Of a stretch of 26,671 bases of DNA, positions 1-7,147 are shown one piece after another. How positions within the stretch are numbered: position 1 is the stretch's first letter; the number at the start of each line of letters is the position of its first letter. The stretch lies in the IMG/VR virus record IMGVR_UViG_3300021168_000019, positions 1 through 26,671 of that record; one strand, 5' to 3'. The position numbers were made by a program, and so were the translations under genes. The DNA comes from a virus. The notes under the pieces were generated by a model. The model made no database searches, was not told the origin of the DNA, and saw only the letters and a list, made by a program, of their open reading frames with translations.

Positions 1-150
1 GCAAAAGAATTGGGCGATGTGCTTTGGTATATCGCAGCACTGGCCGAGGAGCTACGGATTCCCATGAGCACGATTGCTGGCATGAATATTGCAAAGCTTC
101 GTGACCGTAAGGACCGAGGCGTCATTAAGAGCGAAGGAGACAATCGATAA
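1..150 (+). CDS. MazG-like nucleotide pyrophosphohydrolase, C-terminal fragment
   Basis: The first 49 codons are open from the window edge and end in TAA, so only the C-terminus is present. The visible residues include KELGDVLWYIAALAEEL and, near the end, N-x2-KL-x2-RK and a final GDNR. This pattern is typical of the last helices of the all-alpha MazG/NTP-PPase family, with the E-x2-D metal-binding pair in ELGD. Such enzymes hydrolyse nucleoside triphosphates to monophosphate and pyrophosphate; phages use them to clean or reshape the dNTP pool, and some lower the alarmone ppGpp. Substrate cannot be read from a fragment. A strong hairpin follows five bases after the stop, so this gene ends a transcript. 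Confidence 0.8.
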   Translation, partial: AKELGDVLWYIAALAEELRIPMSTIAGMNIAKLRDRKDRGVIKSEGDNR

Positions 151-154
151 ACCC

Positions 155-187
155 AAGTCAAGGAATTAGCCCCTTGACTTTTTCTTT
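155..187 (+). terminator. Rho-independent terminator after the MazG-like gene
   Basis: Perfect 9-bp inverted repeat AAGTCAAGG (155-163) and CCTTGACTT (172-180) with an 8-base loop, followed by TTTCTTT (181-187). It sits directly after the MazG-like stop and before the next small gene. Confidence 0.85.
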
Positions 188-208
188 GGTCTGTGAGAGG
201 ATATAACC

Positions 209-364
209 ATGTTGACGATAGAAGAGAAGAAGATGATTGCAGCCGTGAAGGCTAACTGGGATGACCGGAGTGTACCGGGTCAGTTAGTTAAGATTATCGA
301 GCGGCTGACAGCAGTTGAGCCTAGACCGGCGCGTAGCGAACGGGCATGGCCTCCCGTGGAATAG
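209..364 (+). CDS. Small hypothetical protein, 51 aa
   Basis: ATG at 209 is preceded by GAGAGG with 8 bases of spacing, and the frame runs to TAG at 362. The protein starts MLTIEEKKMIAAVKANWDD and is mostly helical and charged, with a proline- and arginine-rich tail. I do not recognise a family. It lies between the terminator at 155-187 and the PRPP-synthetase-like gene at 378, and it has its own ribosome binding site, which argues that it is real and that the downstream gene does not start further upstream at the TTG at 315. No membrane segment or metal motif is visible. Confidence 0.6.
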   Translation: MLTIEEKKMIAAVKANWDDRSVPGQLVKIIERLTAVEPRPARSERAWPPVE

Positions 365-377
365 GAGAGATGGGAAA

Positions 378-1211
378 ATGATTCACATTCTTAACAAAAA
401 CTTGCTCATTCCGTATAAGAGTTTCACATTCTCCGGTGGCGAGATTCAGGTAAAGCTTACGCCTGCTAACTTGGAGTACAGTCCTGACTGTCCGGTAGAC
501 TTTCATGCTACTATTACATCTGCTAGTGACCTGATGGAACTGGCGTTGCTGGTAGACGCAATTGACCGTTGGTTTTTGGATAAGTTCTATTCCAAGCCTG
601 TCAGAAAGAACTTGCACCTTCCTTATATGCCATATGCGCGGCAGGACCGAGTGTGTGCGCCCGGTGAAGCGTTGGCCCTTAAGGTGGCAGCTAACTTTAT
701 CAATTCATTGAAATTTGACGAGGTACACATTTCAGACCCTCATAGTGATGTAACCGTGGCTTTACTTGACCGGGTACTAGTACAGGATTTGATTAGCATC
801 TTCAAAGATAGGATGCCTACTACAGCTTTCATGGGTGGTACAGTTCTCATTGCGCCCGATGCTGGAGCTAGTAAGAAGGTTTTCAAGCTAGCACAATATC
901 AGAATGTTCGGATGGTACAGGCTGAGAAAGTCCGTAATCCTCTCAATGGGGAGATTACCGGGACGGTGGTTCACAGCAATGGGCTAGGAGCTAGTCCTGT
1001 CCTAGTAGTCGATGATATCTGTGATGGTGGGCGAACGTTCATAGAACTTGCCAAGCCATTGTCTGAGATAACTACCGGGAAGCTTTCCCTATACGTGACA
1101 CATGGTATCTTCTCAAAGGGACTGACAGATTTGCTGGAATGGTACGATTATATCTACTGTCCCTATGTGTTCCCTAACGTTGAACAAGATGAAAGGTTGA
1201 TTCGTATATGA
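378..1211 (+). CDS. PRPP synthetase-like enzyme (possible ADP-ribose pyrophosphokinase of a NAD+ reconstitution pathway)
   Basis: Start chosen at ATG 378, which follows AGGAGAGATGGG; a TTG 63 bases upstream has no such signal and lies inside the previous gene. The 277-aa product has the ribose-phosphate pyrophosphokinase layout: FSGGEIQV near residue 20 (family FxDGE), PYARQDR (the ATP-loop R-Q-x-R), SDPHSD, a K-x-R catalytic-loop remnant in EKVRNPLNGE, and the PRPP-binding loop VLVVDDICDGGRTF near residue 220 (canonical DDMIDTAGT). Canonical PRPP synthetases are about 310-315 aa, so this is a short, divergent phage form. Its stop overlaps the start of the next gene by ATGA, and a nicotinamide phosphoribosyltransferase-like gene completes the cassette. 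It therefore either makes PRPP for NAD salvage or, as in the phage NARP1 pathway, pyrophosphorylates ADP-ribose. The sequence alone does not separate these. Confidence 0.88.
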   Translation: MIHILNKNLLIPYKSFTFSGGEIQVKLTPANLEYSPDCPVDFHATITSASDLMELALLVDAIDRWFLDKFYSKPVRKNLHLPYMPYARQDRVCAPGEALALKVAANFINSLKFDEVHISDPHSDVTVALLDRVLVQDLISIFKDRMPTTAFMGGTVLIAPDAGASKKVFKLAQYQNVRMVQAEKVRNPLNGEITGTVVHSNGLGASPVLVVDDICDGGRTFIELAKPLSEITTGKLSLYVTHGIFSKGLTDLLEWYDYIYCPYVFPNVEQDERLIRI

Positions 1212-1477
1212 GTAAAGCTACACTCTTCGAGACGCATGAATCTTCAATGGTGCTAATTGTAAATGATGGTAACTTGGCGTATCCTAATACATCAGTAACT
1301 ATTGAAGGTTGTAATAGGAGTGCTATTGCAAACGGAATCGTCCGTATGATAAATGAAAATCAATGTTCAGAATGCGGTAAGTTTAATGGACTCCACGGAG
1401 AGGTTTTCCATGTAACGGATATGGATAACGGAGAAGTCAGAGGTAAATATTTGATGTGCTCGAAAGGAATAAAGTGA
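1208..1477 (+). CDS. Small CxxC protein inside the NAD cassette, 89 aa
   Basis: ATG at 1208 overlaps the previous stop as ATGA, and the gene's own TGA at 1475-1477 overlaps the GTG start of the Nampt-like gene as GTGA. AAAGG lies about 12 bases upstream, so coupled re-initiation probably contributes. The C-terminal half holds CSECGKFNG and a later Cys in LMCSKG, which could form part of a metal site with a nearby His (HGEVFHV). No family is recognised. Its double overlap places it in the same translation unit as the two NAD enzymes, which suggests a shared role, but that is an inference from position only. Confidence 0.7.
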   Translation: MSKATLFETHESSMVLIVNDGNLAYPNTSVTIEGCNRSAIANGIVRMINENQCSECGKFNGLHGEVFHVTDMDNGEVRGKYLMCSKGIK

Positions 1478-2949
1478 ACATTTTTCCACTACACGCAACG
1501 GACTTCTACAAGACCGGCCATCCGTCACAGTACCCAAAGGTGACAGAGTTTATCAATGAGAACTTTACTTGCCGGTCTTCGAAGTTCCTCAACGCTGGAC
1601 CCGGCTACGATGGCAAGGTGGTATTCTTTGGTCTGCAATATGTCCTGAAGAATCTCCTCATCGATACGTGGAATAAGAATTTCTTTGACCTTCCTGAAGA
1701 GGAAGTCATTGCCAAGTACAAGCGTAGGATGGATATGGCTCTAGGGCCGAATGCCGTGGACATGGAGCATGTCAAACAGTTGCACCGTGTTGGGTACCTG
1801 CCTATCGAGATTAAGGCTCTCCCGGAAGGCTCCCGTGTCGATATCCGGGTTCCGCTCTTCACCATGAAGAATACCATCTCAGGCTTTGCGTGGGTGGTCG
1901 GTTATCTGGAGACGGCAATCTCTGCGGAACTCTGGCAGATTATCACATCGGCAACCGTGGCCTATGAATACAGAAAGCTGTTCACAGACTACGCTCTTAT
2001 GACTGGAGCACCTTTGGAATTCGTTCCGTGGCAGGGACACGACTTCAGCGCCCGTGGCATGGTAGGAACAGTCGGTGGGGCCACGAGCGGGATGGGCCAT
2101 CTCACTAGCTTCACTGGTACTGATACGATTCTGGCCTTGGACTTCCTTGAAGAGTATTACCACGGAGCAGACACGTTCCTTGGCGGTAGTGTACCGGCTA
2201 CAGAGCACTCAGTCATGTGCATGGGAACTCAGGACAGTGAGATTGAGACATTCCGGCGCTTGATTGAAGATGTTTATCCCAAAGGAATCGTCAGTATTGT
2301 ATCTGATACGTGGGACTTCTGGGAAGTTATCACTAGCTTTGCTCAGTATTTGAAGCCTCGAATCCTTGCCCGTTATGGGAAGGTGGTATTTCGGCCTGAC
2401 TCCGGGGACCCTGTAAAGATTATCGTAGGTGACCCCGATGCTAGGTTTGGCTCTCCTGCTTATAAAGGAGCAGTTGAATGTCTCTGGGAAATCTTTGGCG
2501 GGACTAGGACTCCGTTTGGGTATAAGGTTCTCGATTCACACGTTGGCCTTATCTACGGAGATAGCATCTCATTGGACCGCGCACAGCGTATCCTTGAAGG
2601 ATTGAAGACTAAGGGATTCGCTTCTAACAACATTGTCTTTGGAATCGGTAGCTACACGTATCAGTACGTTACCCGTGACACTCTGGGGACCGCTATTAAG
2701 GCCACATGGGGACAGGTAAACGGTGAGGCGCGTAATCTGTTTAAGAAGCCCAAGACGGACAACGGCATGAAGAATTCGGCCTGTGGGTTAATCCGAATCG
2801 AATTTGAGAACGGTCACTATGTTCTCTACGACCAACAAACCCTTGAGCAAGAACAGCAGGGCCTCTTGACAACCGTGTTCAAGGATAGTAAGATTGTACT
2901 TGAGCACACAATCGCGGACATTCGCACTAGACTTTTAACGGGCGCGTAA
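1474..2949 (+). CDS. nadV: Nicotinamide phosphoribosyltransferase-like enzyme (NadV/Nampt family)
   Basis: Start chosen at GTG 1474: AAAGGA lies just upstream and GTGA overlaps the previous stop, matching the ATGA junction one gene earlier; a GTG at 1456 is in frame but lacks this signal. The 491-aa product matches the Nampt family along its length: HATDFYKTGHPSQYP at the N-terminus, HDFSARG, GTDTILAL, SVPATEHS (equivalent of the catalytic His loop), FRPDSGDPVK (phosphate and ribose binding) and YVTRDTLGTAIKAT. Nampt joins nicotinamide and PRPP to give NMN. A closely related phage enzyme, Namat of NARP1, joins nicotinamide to ADP-ribose-pyrophosphate and gives NAD+ directly. The partner gene at 378 fits either scheme. 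The stop codon lies within a tRNA-Arg gene. Confidence 0.93.
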   Translation: MNIFPLHATDFYKTGHPSQYPKVTEFINENFTCRSSKFLNAGPGYDGKVVFFGLQYVLKNLLIDTWNKNFFDLPEEEVIAKYKRRMDMALGPNAVDMEHVKQLHRVGYLPIEIKALPEGSRVDIRVPLFTMKNTISGFAWVVGYLETAISAELWQIITSATVAYEYRKLFTDYALMTGAPLEFVPWQGHDFSARGMVGTVGGATSGMGHLTSFTGTDTILALDFLEEYYHGADTFLGGSVPATEHSVMCMGTQDSEIETFRRLIEDVYPKGIVSIVSDTWDFWEVITSFAQYLKPRILARYGKVVFRPDSGDPVKIIVGDPDARFGSPAYKGAVECLWEIFGGTRTPFGYKVLDSHVGLIYGDSISLDRAQRILEGLKTKGFASNNIVFGIGSYTYQYVTRDTLGTAIKATWGQVNGEARNLFKKPKTDNGMKNSACGLIRIEFENGHYVLYDQQTLEQEQQGLLTTVFKDSKIVLEHTIADIRTRLLTGA

Positions 2950-3015
2950 CTCAGAAGGAAGAGTCAAGGATTTCTAATCCTTTGGTCGCAGGTTCGAGTC
3001 CTGCCGTGCTCTCCA
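2940..3015 (+). tRNA. tRNA-Arg(TCT)
   Basis: A complete 76-base cloverleaf can be folded by eye: acceptor GGGCGCG with CGTGCTC (two G-T wobbles), T8, D stem ACTC/GAGT with a G18G19 loop, anticodon stem AAGGA/TCCTT with loop TTTCTAA (anticodon TCT at 2973-2975), 5-base variable region, T stem GCAGG/CCTGC with TTCGAGT, discriminator T and encoded CCA. It reads AGA and AGG codons. Its first ten bases are also the last codons and stop of the Nampt-like gene, and its complement encodes the C-terminus of the opposing HNH protein. Confidence 0.92.
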
Positions 3016-3460
3016 AATTATCATGTTCCCAATGGCAATTGGGACACAAACGTAGAAGATTGAACCTATCGTTGACTACTGAAAGTTTGGTATCAAGTGG
3101 AAAGGTTGAAATAGCCCGGATGTGACAGACTTCAGTATGTTTGTTATATCCGCAACGTTGACAAGGGCAATCTGGAAACGATGCTCTAGCTCTTGTTCTA
3201 ACCAAGGCATAAGCTGAAGACTTGTGCTGGTGTTCGTAAATGGCTTCTTGTAGGGTTATGTCTTTCATTTCAAAGCGTTTAACCCTACATGGTGGACAAT
3301 AGTGATGGCTTTTTGGAATTAGTACGTTACATGCTTTACAGCGCTTAGTTAAGAGTTTAGGTCTAGGCGAACGTTCTCTACCACGGTTAGCACAAAGACG
3401 TGAGCAGAAAGCCGGATTGGTGGTAGTAGTGCCACATGGGCAAACGGTAGTGGGAATCAT
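2951..3460 (-). CDS. HNH endonuclease with zinc fingers, 169 aa
   Basis: The protein has three cysteine clusters. The first two (CPCG...CSRLC and CKAC...CPPC) look like short zinc ribbons. The third is the HNH nuclease core: CQRCGYNKHTEVCHI, then an N-rich strand and LCPNCHWEHDNL, with the H of CHI and the following N and H as likely metal and catalytic residues. Such free-standing enzymes nick or cut DNA and spread by homing. The last 20 or so residues, beginning ESTAGLEPATKG, are antisense to the tRNA-Arg, so the natural end of the domain is probably near HDNL. A strong promoter lies immediately upstream, and the ATG would be only about five bases from the predicted transcript start; no clear ribosome binding site is seen. 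Confidence 0.85.
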   Translation of the reverse strand: MIPTTVCPCGTTTTNPAFCSRLCANRGRERSPRPKLLTKRCKACNVLIPKSHHYCPPCRVKRFEMKDITLQEAIYEHQHKSSAYALVRTRARASFPDCPCQRCGYNKHTEVCHIRAISTFPLDTKLSVVNDRFNLLRLCPNCHWEHDNLESTAGLEPATKGLEILDSSF

Positions 3461-3471
3461 AATGTATTTCC

Positions 3472-3500
3472 ATTATACCATAAATTTTGTAGAAAGTCAA
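3472..3500 (-). promoter_or_regulatory. Sigma-70-type promoter for the HNH gene
   Basis: On the minus strand: TTGACT (3495-3500), a 17-base spacer, and TATAAT (3472-3477) preceded by an extended -10 TG. The -10 ends 11 bases before the HNH ATG, so the message would be almost leaderless. Confidence 0.7.
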
Positions 3501-3510
3501 GAAAGGGAAT

Positions 3511-4671
3511 ATGACACAGACAGCAATTACATTCTTTAAGAAGGGCGATGCGTTCTTCCAAGGTGTTGACACTCCTAGCCAACGGTATGAGAAGCTTCCC
3601 GGTGGGATTTATCTCGTAAGCGTGTCAATGGAAACTGGGTTCTTTGTGAGAGAACTCCCTAACTTCGATTTGCCGAAGCGTCTCTACGGAGACATCAAGA
3701 AGCAAGCTATCCGTATCTTGGATACCTTTGCTGACCGTCCAGCTACTACCGGTGTGCTTCTGTCCGGGGAAAAGGGCAGCGGTAAGACTCTTCTGACGAA
3801 GACGATTTGCAGCACTGCGGCTAAACTCGGCATCCCTACGCTGGTCGTAAACAACTCCTTTGGCGGGGATAGCTTCAATACCTTCTTGCAGAGCATTACA
3901 CAGCCTTGCATTCTTCTGTTTGATGAGTTTGAAAAGGTGTACGACGCCGACTCGCAGCAGGGCTTGCTGACACTGTTTGATGGTATCTTTACCACGCAGA
4001 AGCTTATCCTGTTGACTAGCAATGACTACGGCAAGATTAACAGTCACCTTCAGAACCGTCCGGGTCGTATCTATTACAATCTGGAATTCAACGGTTTGGA
4101 TAACGACTTCATTATGGAATACGGCAAGGATAACCTGAAGAACCCGGCGCACGTAAATGGTCTGGGAGTTGTTGCCTCAATGGTCAAGCCGATGAGTTTC
4201 GACATTCTACAGGCAATCGTGGAAGAGTGCAACCGGTACGATGAGTCGCCAGTCAAGACGATGGAGATTCTGAACGTTAAGGAATACTCTAGCTTCGCTG
4301 ATACTTACCTTGTTTCCATCGTGTCCAAGAAGGGCAAGAAGATTAGCCTGAAGGCCGGTGAACCGGATGAAGACGGAGATTTTGAGGATAACTCTGAGGT
4401 TCGTTGCAATCCATTTAAGGCATTCCGGTGCGATTACTACCTTCACGTTCCAGCTACTACCAAGGCCGGGAAACCAAAGAAGGCAACGGCACAGTACGTT
4501 GGTAACATTCTCAAACCGGAACAGTTGACTTCCTTCGATGGAATCCACGGTATCTACAAGTTTGAGACTGAAGACTTGCTGGTTACCCTGACGCGTAAGC
4601 CTCTGGACAGTCAGACGAAGTTTGAGAAGTACGAGCATCTGGCCGTTACGGAGGATAGAAAGGACCTGTAA
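3511..4671 (+). CDS. AAA+ family ATPase, 386 aa
   Basis: ATG 3511 follows AAAGGGAAT. The AAA+ module spans roughly residues 55-230: Walker A GEKGSGKT (86-93), Walker B CILLFDEFEK (D138, E139), sensor-1 LLTSND (N171) and an Arg-finger-like QNRPGR (181-186). The C-terminal 150 residues, beginning around the acidic GEPDEDGDFEDN stretch, match nothing I recognise and may be a partner or DNA-binding domain. The fold is that of a remodelling ATPase rather than a replicative helicase; the role in the phage is unknown. It stands alone between an opposing HNH gene and a strong bidirectional terminator, so it has its own transcript end, though I see no convincing plus-strand promoter just upstream. Confidence 0.85.
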   Translation: MTQTAITFFKKGDAFFQGVDTPSQRYEKLPGGIYLVSVSMETGFFVRELPNFDLPKRLYGDIKKQAIRILDTFADRPATTGVLLSGEKGSGKTLLTKTICSTAAKLGIPTLVVNNSFGGDSFNTFLQSITQPCILLFDEFEKVYDADSQQGLLTLFDGIFTTQKLILLTSNDYGKINSHLQNRPGRIYYNLEFNGLDNDFIMEYGKDNLKNPAHVNGLGVVASMVKPMSFDILQAIVEECNRYDESPVKTMEILNVKEYSSFADTYLVSIVSKKGKKISLKAGEPDEDGDFEDNSEVRCNPFKAFRCDYYLHVPATTKAGKPKKATAQYVGNILKPEQLTSFDGIHGIYKFETEDLLVTLTRKPLDSQTKFEKYEHLAVTEDRKDL

Positions 4672-4683
4672 ACAAAAAAAAAT

Positions 4684-4709
4684 AGGCTCCCGTTTATAGG
4701 GAGCCTTTT
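4684..4709. terminator. Bidirectional terminator between the converging arms
   Basis: Perfect 8-bp stem AGGCTCCC (4684-4691) and GGGAGCCT (4699-4706) with a 7-base loop. TTTT follows on the plus strand, and a long A-run (4672-4683 area) gives a T-run for minus-strand transcripts. The last codons of the minus-strand HNH gene lie in the stem. Confidence 0.9.
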
Positions 4710-5182
4710 CTGTATTCTAATACCGCTTTCATTGCTACTAGCATTTCATCATGGGTGAGTAAATCTCGTTTAATCATATTACAACTGGTACAACACACAA
4801 CACAATTTTCCTTGGAATATCCTAGTGAGTTATCCTTCCTATCCAAAAAGTAGGCCCTAGATGTATACTCTCCTCCTACGGTAGAATACGGAATCCACGG
4901 TATAAGACAGGAGCAGTAACAGCAGTTTGGAACTTTAGTGAAGTCTAAAAACTCTTCATAAGTTATTGTATTACCCAGCTTGCGCCAATCATTCAGAAAG
5001 CATTTATAGATACTTTCATAGGGCCGCTTCTGATGAGAATGGGTCTGACACATGCCGGAGTGAGACTTATTATCATCCCGAATTCTGACTTCAGTGGCGC
5101 ATCCGGGTGCAGCGCACTTGTACACCCGGATAGTTTTACTAGGTTTGCTATTATATTCTACACGAATTAGCGAATCGGACAT
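4694..5182 (-). CDS. HNH endonuclease downstream of the ribonucleotide reductase, 162 aa
   Basis: Start chosen at ATG 5182, which follows GGGAGGAGT; an in-frame ATG 15 bases upstream would place that binding site inside the coding region. The N-terminal half has a CAAPGCATEV...CQTHSH zinc-ribbon-like cluster. The nuclease half has KRPYESIY, TYEEFLDFTKV, CCYCSCLIPW, FLDRKDNSLGY and NCVVCCTSCNMIKRDLL, a known phage HNH layout where LDRKD and the Cys pairs form the metal centre. It is a clear paralogue of the HNH gene at 11331-11888. The start lies within the last 16 bases of the reductase gene, so it would be co-transcribed and coupled to it, and it ends in the 4684-4709 terminator. A selfish insertion is the simplest reading. 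Confidence 0.85.
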   Translation of the reverse strand: MSDSLIRVEYNSKPSKTIRVYKCAAPGCATEVRIRDDNKSHSGMCQTHSHQKRPYESIYKCFLNDWRKLGNTITYEEFLDFTKVPNCCYCSCLIPWIPYSTVGGEYTSRAYFLDRKDNSLGYSKENCVVCCTSCNMIKRDLLTHDEMLVAMKAVLEYRKGSL

Positions 5183-7035
5183 ACTCCTCCCTCGCATTCC
5201 ATCCCTTCAATCATGCGGCCTTCGCCGATGTCTTCTATTTGGATAGGCTTAATCTTGCTAGATAATTTCTCATATTGCTCACGAGTAATTGCCTCTTTAG
5301 GAGCCTGTTTGAATCCGTGATCCCCGTGACATAGAAAACTAATGGACTTGACAAATTGTAAATTCTGTGCTACCCATTCTTTCAGTTTCGGGATATCTTC
5401 ACGTTTATAATACACCGTTACTGATACCGCCTGATCTGACCAATGTTTCTGCGCCATCTTTAGTACATCCAATTGCTTCCATGTATCCCAATCTTCATCT
5501 GCGACGGGGCTTCCTTCAGGAGCGGCTACGTAGAAGTCTACTACTAAAGTCTGCTGGTCTAACGTACCATCAAATCTTATCACAGGTTCAATGTGATGTC
5601 CAGCGGCTCTCAATTTCGGCACCAACGGGTCGTTAGATGCTACTCGGATGCGCTGGACAATATACCGACTCCATGCCGCATGGATTCCCTCATACCCGTT
5701 ACAGTCTAGAACTTTTGACATCGTACCGGAAGGTTTGACTACCGTAGTTCTCTTGCTCAAAGGCAATCCTAGCTCTTTGGAGTACTTTGCATCCTCATCT
5801 TGAATGGCGGCATAGGCCCGGTCTAGTGTTTCAGGTAAGAACAGCCCAGAAGCTAGACAGCCGGTGATGCCGTTCCCTGTGCGCCTATTACGGGCGATTA
5901 CAGCCTGTGAGAGAGGATGATGATATCTTTCCATAGTCACGCGCTTTGCATAGCGCTGCATGAGCCTAGAGGCGTCAATGAACTCCTGTTCTGACTCCAT
6001 GTTGCACAGGGCCATCTCGGTTAAGTTGCATGGCTCACCGTTCTCAAGAGTCGCTTCTGCGCAAGGGTTGACGCCTATCGCGCTGTCAGGTTTTAGTTCT
6101 CCCATGCGCCCATACTTCTGAATGGCAGTACGGTTTACAATCCCGAATGGCTCTCCTTGCTCATACGTCTTCCAGAATAGAGGGTGGAAGTCATCAGTAT
6201 CATCACAGACGACTGAGTAATTAGCGCAGCTACGATGAGTAGGAATAGGTCCTAAATCCCATCTCTTAGCCCTGAGATAATCTTTATCCCATACATCTCC
6301 AAGAATAATAATAGCAGATCGACGCACGTTGCCTGCTACAACCATCTCTCCTGTAGCCGTTAGAATATCTGCTGCGTCAATGGGTCGAACTGGCTTTCCT
6401 GCTCTTGGTAGAAGAATGGACAGTAAGGTATCAATAAATTTAATCAATGGCAGCGGTCCACTTGCTACTCCTCCAAATCCAACAATCGGCTCTCCGTATC
6501 CTCTTAGGCAAACTGTAGAGTAAGTAAATGACTTACCGGTTTCAAATAAACTCTCTAATACACGTCTAGTAAGTTCGCACCATCCTTCACGAGAATCGGG
6601 CACGATGAAATCAGCATCTTTGGTAGCTTTGTGCGTAATGTATACATCTTTCTTAATCCTAGGAAGTTTACTGGTAAATTGATGCTCAACAGATAACCCT
6701 ACTCCTCCTCCTAGCATTAGTAAATCTTGTGCTATAACAAAATGATTGTAATCTGCTGCCGTTAGAAACCAACAGTTATTTAAAGCTGCTCCACCAAATC
6801 TCTCATGGGCCGGTGCTCCCGAGAACCAATAGCCTCTCCCTGCCGGTCCTGCCTTACGTTCGTTAGCTAGTCTAAGTAGTTCCTTGATTTCGGCTTCTGG
6901 AACATTCTTTCCTTTGACGTTACCCATAATGGCACGTTCTACTGTTTGGTTCCAATTTTCTAACTGCCCATGATCTTTCCGCGCATAAGTTCGGCGGTAC
7001 ACAATACTTGCGAGATTACTGAATTCCTTTGACAT
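5167..7035 (-). CDS. nrdJ: Adenosylcobalamin-dependent (class II) ribonucleotide reductase
   Basis: Start chosen at ATG 7035 after AAGGGA; an upstream in-frame start would add 13 residues with no signal. The 622-aa product has the single-chain class II layout of the Lactobacillus leichmannii triphosphate reductase: NNCWFL (first redox Cys, about C88), GGGVGLSVE, NPCAEATLENGEPCNLTE (radical Cys about C325, Glu about E327, second redox Cys about C336), VVKPSGT, and a C-terminal CEGGVCPIR carrying the shuttle Cys pair (C614, C619). All key cysteines are present. It turns ribonucleotides into deoxyribonucleotides with B12, without a small subunit or oxygen, so it works in aerobic and anaerobic hosts that can supply or take up cobalamin. 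It is followed by an overlapping HNH gene and preceded by a terminator. Confidence 0.93.
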   Translation of the reverse strand: MSKEFSNLASIVYRRTYARKDHGQLENWNQTVERAIMGNVKGKNVPEAEIKELLRLANERKAGPAGRGYWFSGAPAHERFGGAALNNCWFLTAADYNHFVIAQDLLMLGGGVGLSVEHQFTSKLPRIKKDVYITHKATKDADFIVPDSREGWCELTRRVLESLFETGKSFTYSTVCLRGYGEPIVGFGGVASGPLPLIKFIDTLLSILLPRAGKPVRPIDAADILTATGEMVVAGNVRRSAIIILGDVWDKDYLRAKRWDLGPIPTHRSCANYSVVCDDTDDFHPLFWKTYEQGEPFGIVNRTAIQKYGRMGELKPDSAIGVNPCAEATLENGEPCNLTEMALCNMESEQEFIDASRLMQRYAKRVTMERYHHPLSQAVIARNRRTGNGITGCLASGLFLPETLDRAYAAIQDEDAKYSKELGLPLSKRTTVVKPSGTMSKVLDCNGYEGIHAAWSRYIVQRIRVASNDPLVPKLRAAGHHIEPVIRFDGTLDQQTLVVDFYVAAPEGSPVADEDWDTWKQLDVLKMAQKHWSDQAVSVTVYYKREDIPKLKEWVAQNLQFVKSISFLCHGDHGFKQAPKEAITREQYEKLSSKIKPIQIEDIGEGRMIEGMECEGGVCPIR

Positions 7036-7076
7036 TATTTTCCCTTGTAAATGATACAGGCACAAAAAGTGCAATG

Positions 7077-7107
7077 AAAAGGAGGCAAGCCGGTTAGGGC
7101 CTGCCTC
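7077..7107 (-). terminator. Terminator between the cell-wall hydrolase and nrdJ
   Basis: Inverted repeat GAGGCA (7082-7087) and TGCCTC (7102-7107), extended by GCC/GGC after one mismatch, with the loop GGTTAG. On the minus strand it is followed by CTTTTC. It would end the transcript from the lysis and tRNA region before nrdJ. Confidence 0.65.
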
Positions 7108-7147
7108 TTTAGCTGCTCGTTATTGATACCCACGAGTCAGGGGTAGT

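Noticed and set aside
175-208. Promoter built on TTGACT in front of the 51-aa gene
   Set aside because: It is the right arm of the terminator, and a -10-like TATAAC is at 22 bases, too far.
315-377. Upstream TTG start giving 21 extra residues on the PRPP-synthetase-like protein
   Set aside because: It lies inside the 51-aa gene, has no binding site, and ATG 378 has a strong one.
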